Part shown: positions 22,450-34,816 of the stretch, one piece after another | Layout of the letters: each line of letters opens with the position of its first letter | Numbering within the stretch: the stretch's first letter is position 1 | Source of the DNA: Diabrotica undecimpunctata | Taxonomy: Eukaryota > Arthropoda > Insecta > Coleoptera > Chrysomelidae | Direction: 5' to 3' | DNA length: 64,000 bases | Assembly: GCF_040954645.1 (NCBI RefSeq) | Contig: NC_092811.1 | Coordinates: 82,345,063 to 82,409,062, forward strand | Position numbers and translations under genes: made by a program | Notes under the pieces: model-generated | What the model was told of the DNA's origin: nothing | The model's input: the letters and a program-made list of their open reading frames with translations, nothing else | The model's database searches: none

Positions 22450-24464
22450 ATGAGTTCACCGACTGACAATAATCCAACGTCAAATATATCATAGCAATCT
22501 ACTTCAACAAACATCTCACAGCCTCCCATTTCATACACAGCAGCAGTTTAATCAGCGCCGAAACGCTCCTTCCCAAAGAAGAAGCAAGCCATAGTAATTT
22601 ATTTAGAAGAAGAGTTAAAGTTATATGACTACGTTAAATCCATAGGATATATTATCAGATCAAGGAATATATGCTTCGCCTTAAGGATCTCAAACAGCAG
22701 AATAGGTATTTATTTAACCAAAACAGATCTAATTGAGCAGCTCATTTCCACAAATCCTTCTATTACCATCGGAAACCATATCCTTTCAGTCAAAAGATTA
22801 ATCACACCAGCAAAACGACTGATCATGTCTAATATATGTCCTTCAATACCCAAATGAAATAGTAGAGGTCTTCCTGAAAACATTAGACTTCAGCTCCTCC
22901 TCCTCTATCCTTTGTAAGGATGTGGTGACGTTATGGTATTTGACGAATGGTTGTTATCCATTCTTCTCTCTCCTGGGCGCGGTGTGCTGCCTCAGACAAA
23001 GAGTAACCGGTAGCGTACTTTATTTGGTCTAACCATCGGAGTGGCGATCTTCCTCGGGTTCTTTTACCATCTACCTTGCCTTCAATTACCAACCTCTCCA
23101 TGCCTTTCATTCATCTAGTAATGTGTCCAAAGTACCTCAATATATTTTGGTTGATGAATGTGGTAAGCCTAGTTGATGTTGAGTTATTTCAATATTGAGA
23201 CATTTGTGGGATGTGCTGTCCAGAGTATGCGCATCATTCTACGATATACTCACATTTCAAAGGCCATTATACGTCGTGAGTCGGACTTTTTAATGGTCCA
23301 AGTTTCTGACGCATAGGTAGCGATAGGAAAGATAAGCGTCCGTACTAGGCACAGTTTTGTGTTCCTGGTTATGTCCATATCTTTCCAGATTTTAGTAAGT
23401 TTGACCGTTGCTGATCTGGCCATTGTAAGGCGTCGACGTATTACTTCTTCGCATCCACCATTATTTATGATAACAGAACCTAAGTAATTAAAACGGCTTA
23501 CCACTTCAAACGTTTCGTATTTCCGGCTGGTTATTTTTAAATCGATCGATGATCGACTAGGACTTTAGCTAGTCTCTCCAATGTCATTCCTACGAGCTGG
23601 CATCCCAGGAGATGAATACAACCATATTGTCCTTTCGCAGGCAAGTATATTTTGTGCCATCCCATGATAATTCTGAGATTCAAACATCCCTGATTATTCC
23701 ATTTGACAATAATGATCATACAATATTTTTATCCACAGCTAGAATGATTTGTTTCTACTGCAAAACTGTAACACTGTAAAAAACCTGGTTTAAAAATTGC
23801 TCCACCCCTGAATCCAATCAATCAGAAAATTCGTACAAAACATCTCCCCTTCCCTCTGATATTTCCCAAGCTGCAAGTCTAAATACACTACCGGTAGTTC
23901 TACAAGACGATAATTCGGAAACACCTAATGACACGCGAAAAATTAATATAACTTCAAAAGGTGAAAAGAGACCAAAGTCAACTGACTCATCAGAAATAGA
24001 ACACCCAACTGATTCAGAGTTTATCGTACCAGAGCAAGCCACAAAAAAAGTAAATCAAGCCAAAAACAAACTCAAAAGGGACTCTTTTATTCAAGACGAC
24101 AGCACAATATCGCTGGAATATAAGAATACAATCAGAGAACACTACCAAAAAGACTCCTTCGCGTTACCGGTTGATAACTTCATATCTTTCTTAGAGAATT
24201 ACTACGGTAAAACCAGCCAACTGAGCGAAGCACCCCTGTTAACAAAAAATATAGAAGATCTCCTCTTCGACCACTATAATAATTTTCAATATTTACAAAT
24301 CACTAATTGAGACTCTCAAAAATCGACTAACTAGAATTAGTAAAAAAATTAAAACGGAACTAGGCTCTAATAATTCTGACACAGAAAGCATAATCTCGGT
24401 ATTCTCACAAGACAATTTCGAAGAAGACCATCTCTCTGAAGGGGCAACCACTTTAGAAACATAA
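22450..24464 (+). pseudogene. I-clade ORF1 (gag-like), broken, with LINE insert
   Basis: ATG at 22450 begins MSSPTDNNP, then in-frame stops appear at the TAG near 22484 and the TAA near 22549. Recognisable ORF1 text follows (KLYDYVKSIGYIIRSRNICFA, KRLIMSNICPSIP). The insert at 22896-23560 splits it. Reading resumes at VSPMSFLRAGIPGDEYNH, with a one-base shift into SFRRQVYFVP and MICFYCK. The frame then runs as a Ser/Thr-rich region to a last frameshift near 24300 and ends in GATTLET. The usual CCHC zinc knuckles after FYCK are mostly lost. The protein would bind element RNA. Confidence 0.65.
22896..23560 (-). mobile_element. 5'-truncated RTE-like LINE inserted in I-element ORF1
   Basis: Minus-strand coding for the last part of a LINE protein: SRFNYLGSVI, ATYASETWTIKKSD, then in other frames YRRMMRILW and the end RGRSPLRWLDQI and EREEW. 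The 3' tail on this strand is (GAG)n, at 22896-22905. The flanking duplication is GACTT(C/T)AGCT at 22886-22895 and 23561-23570 with one mismatch. Reading across it brings LQL and VSPMSFLR of ORF1 into one frame. Confidence 0.8.
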
Positions 24465-26060
24465 TATACTCATTTTTAATTTAATCCAGTGGAACTGCGA
24501 CGGGCTTTACCCCCGTGTAGAACTCATTCAACAACTAATTATGGACACGAATGCTGACATCATTTGCCTACAAAAAACAAAGTTCAAGCAAACGGACAAG
24601 AAATATCTCAATGGTTTTCAAGCACATTACTTTTTAATAACAAATTATATCAGAGCTAGTGAAGGCACATCTATATATACTTCTAAAGACTTCTATTGTA
24701 AAGAAATACACTTAACTACCACACTAGAAGCTATTTCTGTTACTCTTTGGTGTCCAAATAAAATTACTATCTGTAGCATTTACATACCACCTTCCCACAG
24801 CCTTACTGAATTTGAGCTAATAAACTTAATTAATCAACTTTCAACCCCCTTTATTTTAGTAGGCGCTTTTAATGCTCATAATTCACTTTTGGGATCGAAA
24901 AAAACTGTTGATGGAGGAAAGGTCGTTGAAAATGTTTTAAACTCCTCTAACATCTATATATTGAATACCGGATCCAAAACATACTTCAACATCTCTAGTG
25001 GCACTTTCTCCTCAACTGATCTTAGCTTATGTGACCCAAGGTTAACACCACTTCTAACTTGGACTACAATGGATTGCCTTTATGACAGTAATCACTTTCC
25101 TATCTTGATTTCTAATTCTATCAGCAAACCCAGAGCAAAATTTTCAAAATGGAAATTATCTCAAGCCAACTGGAAGAACTTTTCAGACTTCATTGAAAAG
25201 AAGATCAACCAGCTACAACTACTAGAAGATCCTGATATAGCACTAGACTCCCTAGTGAGTTTAATCACCCTGGCTGATCAAACGCACATTGGAACATGCA
25301 CAATATCGTCTTCTCGTAAAACTGTACCCTGGTGGAATACTGAATGTAAGAACGCTATCCGAGAAAGCAAAATAGCAATAAATAAATATCGTAGAACCAG
25401 AACTGAGTCAGACCTAATTAAATTTAAACAACTAAAAGCTATAGCGCAAAGAGTTAAAAAACAAAGTAAAAAAGACTGTTGTAATAAATACATATCTTCC
25501 ATATCTATTGACGCCGCTTTCAGTCAATTTTGGAAGAAAATTAAACAAATGCTCGGGCAAACAACAACTTGTCAATTTCAGCGTTTAGTTATCATAATTC
25601 AATAGTAACTGAAGATGATCAAATTGCTAATACTATGGTAACTCATTTTCATAATAAAAGCAAAAACGACAACTACACAAATACTCTGACTCCCCATAAA
25701 GATCTTTCTTTTACTACAGATATCTCAGATGACCTTCTTGCTTTAAACGCACTTTATACTTTTCAAGAGCTTTCCTTTGCTGTATATACTTAAAAAAAAT
25801 TTGCAGCAGGAATTGATAATATACCCTCCATATTCCTCAAAAATTTAGCCATCAATCGACTCACAAAGTTACTTTCATTTTATGATATTTTTTGAATCAA
25901 CGAAAAGTTTCTAAACCTGTGGAGACAATCAATCATTCTTCCAATAAAAAAACCCGACAAACCTTCAATAGAGCAATCCTCTTATATACCGATTTCATTA
26001 ACATGTTGCATGCGCAAATTAATGGAAAAACTAATCAATATTAGACTTAACTGGTTTTCT

Positions 26061-27032
26061 TATATCCACTTTATATTGGAATCAAACTGCCAAGGTAAGA
26101 GTTGACAACCAGTACACCCAAAATATCAAAATACAGAAAGGAGTCCCCACTACTTTTCAATGTCTACAGTGAAGCGGTATTTCAAAAAGCGCTCTCAGAC
26201 TCAATAGAAGGTATATCTATCAATGGAGAAGTTTTGAATAACTTACGTTTTGCAGACGATACAGTAATAATGACGGATAACAACAATGATTTACAGAACG
26301 TAATGCAACGCCTTAATAAACGCTGTCATGAGTACGGACTGAAGATAAATATAAAGAAAACTAAATGCATGGTCATGACTAAATCTGCACATGCAAATAT
26401 CCAACTGACTATTGAAGATACTGCAATTGAGAGTGTTAATAACTATAAATACTTAGGAACATGGATAAATATCAGATGTAGACCAAACCAAAGAAATTAG
26501 GACACGCATTGAAATAGCACGTGCATCATTCATTAAACTTAAAAAGTTTCATTGTTGTCGGGATATAAGGTTAGAACTACGCCTGAGATGCTTGGATGTT
26601 ACGTGTTCTCTACTCTTCTTTAGGGCTTGGAAGCGTGGACACTAAAACAAGTCCATCTAATAAGTTGGCCGCCTTTAAATTTTGGTGTTACAGAAGAATC
26701 CTACGAATATCATGGATTCAAAGAATGTATAACGTGGAAGTAACTAGAAGGATAGGAAATGAGGTGGAAATAATATTAACTATTAAAAGACGAAAACTTG
26801 AGTACTTAGGACATGTGATGAGAGGGCAAAAATACGCATTATTACAACTTATTATTCAAGGCAAAATCCGAGGAAAGCGAAATGTGGGAAGACGAAGAAT
26901 ATCCTGGCTTAAGAACTTAAGGGAATGGTTTGAATGCAGTAGTGCAGAATTTTTAGAGCGTCAGTCAACAGAGTCCGCATAGCAATGATGATTTCCAACC
27001 TTCGATAGAAGATGGAACTTAAAGAAGAAGAA
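26061..27032 (+). mobile_element. 5'-truncated LINE (family A) inserted in the I-element RT
   Basis: Plus-strand coding for the end of a reverse transcriptase and its C-terminal region: FNVYSEAVFQ, LRFADDTVIMTD, KTKCMV, then CYRRILRISW and RRKLEYLGHVMRG. The 3' end is GGAACTTAAAGAAGAAGAA. The target duplication is GGTTTTCT at 26053-26060 and 27033-27040. Removing the insert gives AAC TGG TTT TCT GAA AAG CAC in the frame of the host element. Frameshifts and stops make it non-functional. The family also occurs at 33422, 61801 and 61885. Confidence 0.85.
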
Positions 27033-28204
27033 GGTTTTCTGAAAAGCACAGTATAATTAGCTCCGTTCAATCGGGATTCAGACCACATCGAAGCGCAATG
27101 GACAATTTAGTATTGCTACAAAACCATATAACCGAGAATTTCAATAAGCAACATGATACAGTTGTGGTAGCCTTCGATATTGAAAGCACCTTCGATACTA
27201 TTTCAAAGAACGAAATATTACAGAAACTTATCGATAATAATATTACAGGCAATGTTTACACGTTCATAGATAACTTTTTAGATCACCGTAAATTTAAAGT
27301 TGCAATAAACGGTAATGAGTCAAATGTTCTCGAACAACTCAATGGTGTACCTCAAAGCTCTCTTTTAAGTCCAACTCTGTTTAACTTAGCAATTAATGAC
27401 ATCTCAAAAGAAGTTCGTCAACCGGTAAAAGCTCTACTGTACTCTGATGATCTACTTATTTACTGTAGTGAAGCAAGCATATCCAGTACATCAAATTTTA
27501 TTCAAAATACTGTAAAAAACGTATATTCTTGGTCCACACTACACGGCATTAAACTTTCCAGCTCAAAATCTAAGATACTAACATTTACCAAAAAGCAAAG
27601 TGTTTAAAACCCGGAAATATATCTAAACAATGTTCCTTTACCTACAGTAAATCATCATAAAGTCTTAGGGCTAATATTTGATTAGAAGTTAAACTGGAAA
27701 ATACACTTGAAAATCTAAAGGATAACTGTGCTGGTAAACTAGACATATTGAAAACACTTACACATCATCAATGGGGAACTGAAGAAAATATGGTATTGAG
27801 AATATATAGGGCTCTTATTCGCTCGAGATTAGATTATGGATGCATGCTCTACATGACCGCCTGTAATACTTATCTTAAATCTCTAAATTCAATACAAATG
27901 AACTCCTTACGTATATGTCTAAATGCATTTCCATCTAGCCCCGCCGAAAGTATGTGCATTGAAGCTTTGGAACCTTCTCTTTTTATACGACGTCAGCTTT
28001 TACTCTCTTCTTATTTTACTAGAGTTTCCGCAAATCCAAAAAACCCAGTAATTAAGCTCATTAACATCCACATCCACCACGCTCCTGAAAATAGAGACAG
28101 ATCTGTTTACGCCCTTCCACAATTAGTAAATCCTTTGCTAGCAGCTATAGACCTGAATATAACTACCCCATCGTACTTCCAATATTCCTCCATGGACCAA
28201 ATAG

Positions 28205-28207
<3 letters not shown>

Positions 28208-28248
<41 letters not shown>

Positions 28249-29112
28249 TTCAAAACGTCTTGCGTCGTTGTCCGATGCCTAATTTCCACGAATTTCTATC
28301 ATTCCATTGTTCTTCGGTCAAGTCTCAGGAGCTCATTGCCTTTGTTATTCCCTCCTTCCATGTTCTTTTTGGTCTTCCTCGTTTCTTACGATTTGGTGGT
28401 ATCCATTTCATGGCGATTTTTGGTAGTCTTGTTTCTGGCATTCTTTGAACATGGCCATATACCATCTACCCCCATCCGATTCCTTATTTCATCGTTTCTA
28501 ATTCTGTCTGCCCTAGATATTCGAAGTGATCGTCTAAATACATCCATTTCTGTTGCTTGTTTTCTTTTATTGCTTTCTGTTAGTCTCCATGTCTCTGTAC
28601 TATAGGTTAAGCTGGTTTTTATGAGAGATTCATATATATTGTATTTTCGTCTTTTACCAATTTCTGAGCTCCAAAGAACTCCGTTAAGGCATCCAATTGT
28701 TCTACGGGCCTGGGTTATTCGTTTTCTAATTTCCCTATTGTCTGTGCCTGTGGTGTCGAAATCAATTCCTAAGTAGGTATATTCAGTGCAGAATGCAATT
28801 TCGGTTGTGTTCATCTGAATGTTGGATAGTTCTACGCCTCTTGGGAGATATTTTGTTTTTTGTGTATTGAGTTCTAAACCCCACTTCTTGTATTCCTCCT
28901 GTAGTTTTCTGGCCATATATGTCAGGTCTTCTTTATCGTTGGCTATAAGGACTTGATCGTCTGCAAACTGTAGGGTATATAGGCAAGTTTCCCCCAGGTC
29001 AATACCCATTCCTCTCCACTTTCTCTTCCACTGATACAGTGCTTTCGCCACGTAGATTTTAAACAATGTGGGGGATATGCAACACCCCTGCCGGAGTCCC
29101 TTGTCGGAGGCT
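28208..29112 (-). mobile_element. 5'-truncated RTE-like LINE inserted in I-element ORF2, with (TA)n tail
   Basis: Minus-strand coding: SDKGLRQGCCISPTLF, QFADDQVLIAND, LNTQKTKYLP, TYLGIDFDTT and FRRSLRISRADRI, ending in other frames. The 3' tail on this strand is (TA)n (28208-28245). The duplication is the 12-bp ACCAAATAGCTA at 28196-28207 and 29113-29124. The open frame runs on past the true 5' end into host sequence up to 29168; those first residues belong to the I element read backwards. Confidence 0.85.
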
Positions 29113-30241
29113 ACCAAATAGCTACCTGCTTTTAATACTAGTCTAACTCGACATAAAAAAGAAGACACTCCTAACCACCTCCTTAGACAATTATTTTAAG
29201 AAGCAATAAATGCAAAACAGTACAATCAAGTTTTTCGTCTAAAGATGAAAAGAATACTGGCTGTTCTGTCTGTACCAAAAACATAACCTTAGCTCTACAC
29301 AGACTACCAACCACTTGTAGTATTTACAATGCAGAATAATATTGTATCCTCAAAGCTCTTTAAAGGACTTCTCCTAATACGAAATCTCTAGCTATATGCA
29401 CCGATTCTCTTTCTTCAATCGATTCTTCAGTCCATTGCCAACATATACTCGTTAAATCCGATAGTCCAAAAAATTCAACACATGTCATCAAAACCACAGT
29501 AGAGGAACATCAATAACCATTCTTTGGATCCCATCTCATATGGGGATCAGTGAAAATGAGTCTGCAGTTATCGCAGCAATAAAAGCAAGTTGTTCTGACC
29601 TACGCCTAGAAAAAATTCAACTTTATCAAGATCTAGCAGCAACCATAACAAAACACTCGTAAAACATGGCAAAATCATTGGAATGGGCAAAACACAAAAC
29701 TGCATATAATCAATCCTAATGTTTACTCATTTAAGATGCCTACAATGACTAGGAGGGACAAACTTATCATTCGAAGACTCCCAATAGGACACACTCGCTT
29801 CACTCACGGATACCTGATGACTTCCGAAAACCCACCAGCTTGTGAACATTGTGACTCTCACCGCCTTACAGTAGGACACTTACTCGTTGAGTGCAGTTAC
29901 TATAGACTATAATATAGACTAGCATATAATATAAAGTGTTACCTGAAACAGATACTTAGTCCGCCAAATGTGTACAGTGCTCTAATTGACTTTTTAAAAG
30001 ATTGCAGATTATATTATCGTATATAACAAATATTCGTTCAAATAACAAATAATTGTTCGTTAAAAAAAAAACAAAGTTTGTAACACTATATGTTTCAAAA
30101 TCTAATGTAACTTACTGTATTTATCTTATAATATATAATGTAATAATCTTATATGTATAATGCAATACTCCAGACGTTTTTGTACCCGTGTCAATAGCCA
30201 TAGATGTCAAGACACGGTAATTTCAAAAAAACAAAAAAAAA

Positions 30242-31262
30242 TCTGACGAATGGACTATACTACATAGTAATCTACTGATTTATTCTAGTTGGCGACAACA
30301 ATTTTTTTAGATTTCTCTGCGTGTATATTTAAAAATTTTTATCTCTACTTTATACCTACTTAATAATAGTTAATTTATAAATATTATCTTCTTTTTGAAT
30401 GCAACTGGCAAGTCGTTATACTAGTCGCTAAAAGTACAAAAATTTTTGGATTTTTTTTGGGTAGATAGTTTGCAATCACTCAGTATGATATCTTTAGGGT
30501 CGAATTGTTTTATACTGCAATACCATTATCTGTAAATATAATATAGAAACAAATGGAAACATAAACAAACTCAAAAAGATCCAAAGGGTAATATTGACGG
30601 GTAGAATTGGGGATGTTTCTTGTTATTATACCTAAAAATGGGATTAGATTGCTTCGAAGGCTCTTTTCTGTTTTCAGCTCATTTAACACAGCAAAAAAAC
30701 AAGTGAAAAAATAATCGTAGGGAAATTTTTTATGTTTTAAAGGACATCAGCTGCATGTAAGTGTGAATGTTCAAATATTTGTACAAACGTATAACAAGTA
30801 GGCACACTACGTTTAATAAAAACTAAATTTTTTCTTCTAAATGTTCCTATTATCATTTTCGTTTCCCTTGTCCCATTTCCTAAATTATTTTTATAATTCG
30901 TAAGAATGTGGTAGTCGTATGATAGCGTAGACAGTTTCTTTCAAATAATACAGCAATTATTGTGATATTTTATGAAATCAAGAGTCGATGATGTTCTTAA
31001 CGTGACGTTTATGATTACCTTTATGGTTAAATTTTCGATATTTAAATTTTTGAACCGCGACCTAGTGTTAAACACTTTGTTATTAACACGTACCTGAAGA
31101 TATGTAGAATAAAAAAACACAACATGCAAAAAAAGTCTTCTGATGATCCTGTACCCAATAATGGGCGTAAACAATTCCTTCGCATATATCTGTGTTATGT
31201 ATGATTAGGTATATATAGATATAGACCATCGCATTTCAATACAAAGTTCAACCACGATTTTG
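30242..31262. other. No gene seen
   Basis: AT-rich sequence. The 77-codon frame at 30941-31174 (-) has no recognisable motif and looks like chance. Confidence 0.4.

Positions 31263-31310
<48 letters not shown>
31263..31310. repeat. (TA)n tract
   Basis: About 45 bp of TA. Confidence 0.95.
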
Positions 31311-31314
<4 letters not shown>

Positions 31315-31984
31315 TATTTATATATATTATATATAAGCAAAAGGCAAAGGAAATTTAGAGTTGAACAGGGTGCATTTTTCTAAAAATAGAATTTTCCTAA
31401 TTTTCCTTAACTTTTCCAAAGTAAAATTTTTGTTTTTCCCAACCTGACGTTATGCCTTTTCTTGCAGGTTCCTTATCGTAAAAACTAACATATTTACAAA
31501 TGGCATAAAGGAGAAAATCACCTATTAACATTACATGTTTAGGTCATAATTAACACTTTTAGGACACCAGTAATCCTTGTGCCAAAATCTTGACAAATAA
31601 AAGCAATATTCTTCCATCGACTTATAAAATGGCATAAGAGAGTAGAATTTTTCGCATAAGAAGATTTTTTTTACAAAAAAAATTCAATTTTCACTCAAAT
31701 TTCCTCCTAACACCTTACAGTTTTCCCATAGTTAACTCTCCTTGATGTCATATTTTAGTACCCTCAAAGGTATAAGGGATAAAACCGTAGTTTAACTTTG
31801 TCCAAAATCCGACGGTCTGAAACGTGGAACTACAGGCGCGAGAAGGCAAACGTATATACGTATTTCTGACTATTGGTCGTCTTCAGTACGGTGTAGCCAA
31901 GTTAGAAATATTGTTCTGAAGCTATTTTCTTGTGGCATTTTAAATTAATTACTATTTAAATGGGAATAAGCCACAATTAAAGGT
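31311..31984. other. No gene seen
   Basis: AT-rich, with several loose internal similarities (TTTTCC and CATAAGAG-type words). No coding or terminal repeat was recognised. Confidence 0.35.
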
Positions 31985-32480
31985 TAAAATACGTTTATTG
32001 ACGTTTCAATTTCCACTTCAGAAATCGTTCTCAAAATACAAACATTAGTAAATTAAACAAATTTTGTTTTTTGTTACTTAGTGAAAAATTCTTCTAATAA
32101 TTTAATTTTATCTGACTCATCTATATTGACAATTCAGACATACATTATACATTTTAAAGTAGACGACTTTAAAATGATATTGCCAATATTGTTGAATTGC
32201 GTTCCTGGGACGACTTTACTTATAAGATAGTTCATTCGATTACATGAAATCAACTTTAACTTGAGAATATCCGTCAGAAAAGATCGTAACATGTAATTTG
32301 TCTTTAAAAAGACAAATACATGCCATGATGACAGTAAAATTCTCCTGTTAGTGATTCCATAGTAAATTATGAGGGAAAAACCAGGAAAAAACCTCATAAT
32401 ACTATCCCGACATGGTAAGTATTTGATCGTGCATTTAGTTTACCTTCAATAAACACCAAATTCCGATTTTATATGTTTGT
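31985..32480 (-). repeat. Dispersed repeat, copy 2, with a hammerhead-like end
   Basis: Reverse complement of the repeat at 20860-21260. In the minus-strand sense the 3' end reads GAACGATTTCTGAAGTGGAAATTGAAACG in two overlapping parts. CTGAAG and GAAAC are spaced as in a very small hammerhead, but the first box lacks its last two bases. The frame at 32134-32397 lies within this repeat and is not a gene. Confidence 0.55.
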
Positions 32481-32726
32481 TATTTAAAAAACATAAATGA
32501 TGTATTCTCTATATGTTACTGACTTACCAATACTGGTATTTTCCTTTTAATAACTTCCTCTTTCAATATGGGTAACCAGATCCTACTACATTCTGCCGAG
32601 AAATTCGCGACACATCGCGAATTTCATCTTAAACATATATTTTATTGTATTTTTTTCTTTGTTGCGAGCTATGCCGATACCTACTTACTGTATTTATATG
32701 TATATATATGTATATATATATATATA

Positions 32727-33421
32727 CAGTGAGTCCATAAAGTAACGCATACATTCATTATTAGCTAAATAACCAACAGCATTAGAAATTCCCGAAATAG
32801 GTCGATTTTTGTATTTAATTCACTATTTTTTCAAATTCTAATATACAGGTTAATCCACCTTGGTATGATGACGTCATCAATATTTTTTTTAAATGAAACC
32901 ACCATTTTTTTTTTAATTTATGGATTTCTACTAAAAAAACTACTTTAAAAAACTATTAAAAATACCTTGCATTACTTGTAACATTGTCTCTAACAACTTT
33001 TATTAGTGATCCAAGACCCTGAATGACAAAAATATTTTCTAGCAGCTCTTATTAGTAGTCCAAGCCCCTGAACCATAAAAATATTTTTAATGCTTTACAG
33101 TATTTTTTAATTTTTTTTTTTTCATTTGACGTTAAAGTCTGTCTGACGTTAATAGAGCGAAAATACATAGAATTAGGCCATGTAAGGGATGCAGTAAAGC
33201 TTGGTAGGCCAAACATTAATGAAAATATTCAACAAGAGATAATTTTGACGGCAGTAGAAAATCCACACTGTACAGTGCGAGAATTATCTAGAGATTTTGT
33301 TCTTGGAGCGTCTTCAGTATCAAATTTTTTTAAAAAGATAAAATAGCATTCTTATAAAGTACGTCTTATTCATGAATTGGCTGAAGACGACTTTGACCGA
33401 AGAAGTGAATTCTGCTAGTAT
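32727..33421 (+). mobile_element. Tc1/mariner-type transposon, 5' part only
   Basis: The left end CAGTGAGTCCATAAAGTAAC starts next to TA in a (TA)n context, as expected for TA-targeting mariner elements. About 420 bp of AT-rich leader lead to the transposase start. The element stops where LINE sequence begins near 33422, and I do not see its right end. Confidence 0.6.
33148..33421 (+). pseudogene. Tc1/mariner transposase, DNA-binding N-terminal fragment
   Basis: The translation includes KLGRPNINENIQQEI, NPHCTVRELSRDF, SSVSNFFKKIK and, after a stop, HELAEDDFDRRSEFC. The GRP hook and two helix-turn-helix-like segments (TVRELS...SSVSNFFKK) are the paired DNA-binding domains of IS630/Tc1/mariner transposases, and DDFDRRxEFC leads into the catalytic domain. 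The DDE core is absent. Confidence 0.6.
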
Positions 33422-34816
33422 ATGATGAACCAGAACAACAGAAACAGTAACAGTAAACAGAACAACAAAAGATTAGATATGGATCAACTTAGAAATCCCG
33501 AGATAAAAGTCAAGCTTACAAATAGCATTAATAGTAATGTTGCTTTAACAACCAATACTGATGATATTGAAAGAGACTGGATCAACTTCATTGGTGACTA
33601 CGAGCGGAAGAAGAAGAACGAATGGATAACAGATGAAATATTACACCTTATGGACAGAAGGAGGGAAAATAAGAATAATCCCGAACAATATACAGAACTA
33701 GATAGAACTGTTAGCAGAAAGATAAAAGAATCCAAAGAGAAATGGTTACAAGAAAAATATCAAGAGATAGAAGGGCTAGAACGAAGAAACGACAGTTTTA
33801 ATATGCATAAAAAAATCAATGAGTTTACTTATACTTATAAGAAAAAACAGTTTGGTAGCTTAATAGACGAGAACAACAAACTTATTGTAGATAAAGAAGA
33901 ACAGTTGCAGACTTGGGCAAATTACATAAAAGATTTGTTTATGGATTATCGTCATATTTCTACGAACACTCTTGATCTGAATGGACCAAAAATATTGAAA
34001 AGTGAGGTGATAAAAGCTATAGATCAAACGAAAGATGGGAAAGCAACAGGATGCGATGAAATACCAGTCGGATTTTTAAAAGTTTTTAATGAGAACAACC
34101 TGAATGTAGTATTGGAACTGTTTAATAAGATATACGATACTGGTCAAATTCCATCGGACTGGTTGAAATCTACATTTGTGTCTCTTCCCAAGAAATCGAA
34201 TTCTAAGACGTGTAGTGAATATCGCCTTATAAATTTAATGGGTCACACTCTTAAAGTATTCTTGCGTATTATCCATTCCAGAATACGAGCAAAATTAGAA
34301 TACAGCATAAGTAAAACACAGTTTGGTTTTAGATGCGGTTTTGGAACTCGAGAGCCGCTCTTTGCAATACAAGTCTTAATTCAAAAATGTCTGGATCAAC
34401 AGAAAGATGTTTACGCCTGTTTTATCGACTATGAGAAAGCATTCGATACTATCAAACATGACAAACTCATATCACATCTTACAGAACTTACACTAAGGAC
34501 ATCCAGATTATAAAAAATCTATATTGGAATCAAACAGTCCACATGAAGAATGGACATATGGTGAGTGAAAACGTAACCATTTCGAGAGTGGTTAGACAGG
34601 GCTGTATTCTTTCGCCACTGTTTTTTAACCTGTACACGGAACAAATATTTTTAGAGGCACTGGAAGAGTACAACGAGGGCATCAAGATTAATGGCGTACC
34701 AATAAGTAATTTTCGATATACAGATGATACTGTTATACTGGCCGATAACATCGAAGATTTACAGATGATGCTAAATAGAGTAAATACACACACACTATAT
34801 ACAATATATAACAAGT
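33422..34816 (+). pseudogene. LINE family A reverse transcriptase fragment, truncated at both ends
   Basis: A 363-codon frame (33422-34513) and a 91-codon frame (34543-34818) form one protein split by a frameshift near 34505. The first holds the linker (WITDEILHLMDRRRE, KIKESKEKWLQEKYQEIE) and the RT front half (KDGKATGCDEIPVGFLK, SEYRLINLMGHTLKVFLRII, QFGFRCGFGT, ACFIDYEKAFDTI). The second holds RQGCILSPLFFNLYTEQIF and FRYTDDTVILAD, with Thr-Asp-Asp for the usual Ala-Asp-Asp. The coding stops abruptly after NIEDLQMMLNRVN at a CA-rich stretch. The endonuclease and C-terminal end are missing. It directly abuts the mariner fragment. Confidence 0.8.

Larger units (their letters stand above)
24470..29990 (+). 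pseudogene. I-clade ORF2: endonuclease, RT, RNase H, CCHC; broken
   Basis: The endonuclease covers 24476-25605: IQWNCDG, ADIICLQKTKF, then GAFNAH in place of GDFNAH and DSNHFPI in place of SDHFPI, so two catalytic positions are mutated. The reverse transcriptase begins before 26060 (SYIPISLTCCMRKLMEKL) and continues after the insert at 27041 (QSGFRPH, AFDIES, GVPQSSLLSPTLFN, LYSDDLLIY for the usual YADD). After the insert at 28208-29112 come an RNase H (SIYNAE, LAICTDSLSSI, SHMGI; 29150-29650) and a C-terminal CEHCDSHRLTVGHLLVEC finger near 29850. Many stops and shifts disable it. Confidence 0.8.
22450..30241 (+). mobile_element. I-clade LINE interrupted by three other LINE fragments
   Basis: ORF1 (22450-24464) is followed by ORF2 (from about 24470), then a 3' tail near 30150-30241 with ATAGATGTCAAGACACGG and an A-rich end. 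Endonuclease, reverse transcriptase, RNase H and a C-terminal CCHC appear in I-clade order. Three inserts (22896-23560, 26061-27032, 28208-29112) carry target duplications of 10, 8 and 12 bp. Removing them leaves about 5.2 kb of element, a normal size for this clade. Stops and frameshifts in both frames show that it is inactive. Confidence 0.85.

Noticed and set aside
28260..28605. Plus-strand frames over the LINE insert
   Set aside because: They are shadows of the minus-strand LINE protein; the long frame 27748-28605 is a fusion of I-element coding, (TA)n and reverse LINE sequence.
30941..31174. 77-codon minus-strand frame
   Set aside because: No motif, no neighbours that support it, and of a length expected by chance.
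32134..32397. 87-codon minus-strand frame
   Set aside because: Lies within a dispersed non-coding repeat; the matching copy at 20860 does not keep the frame open.
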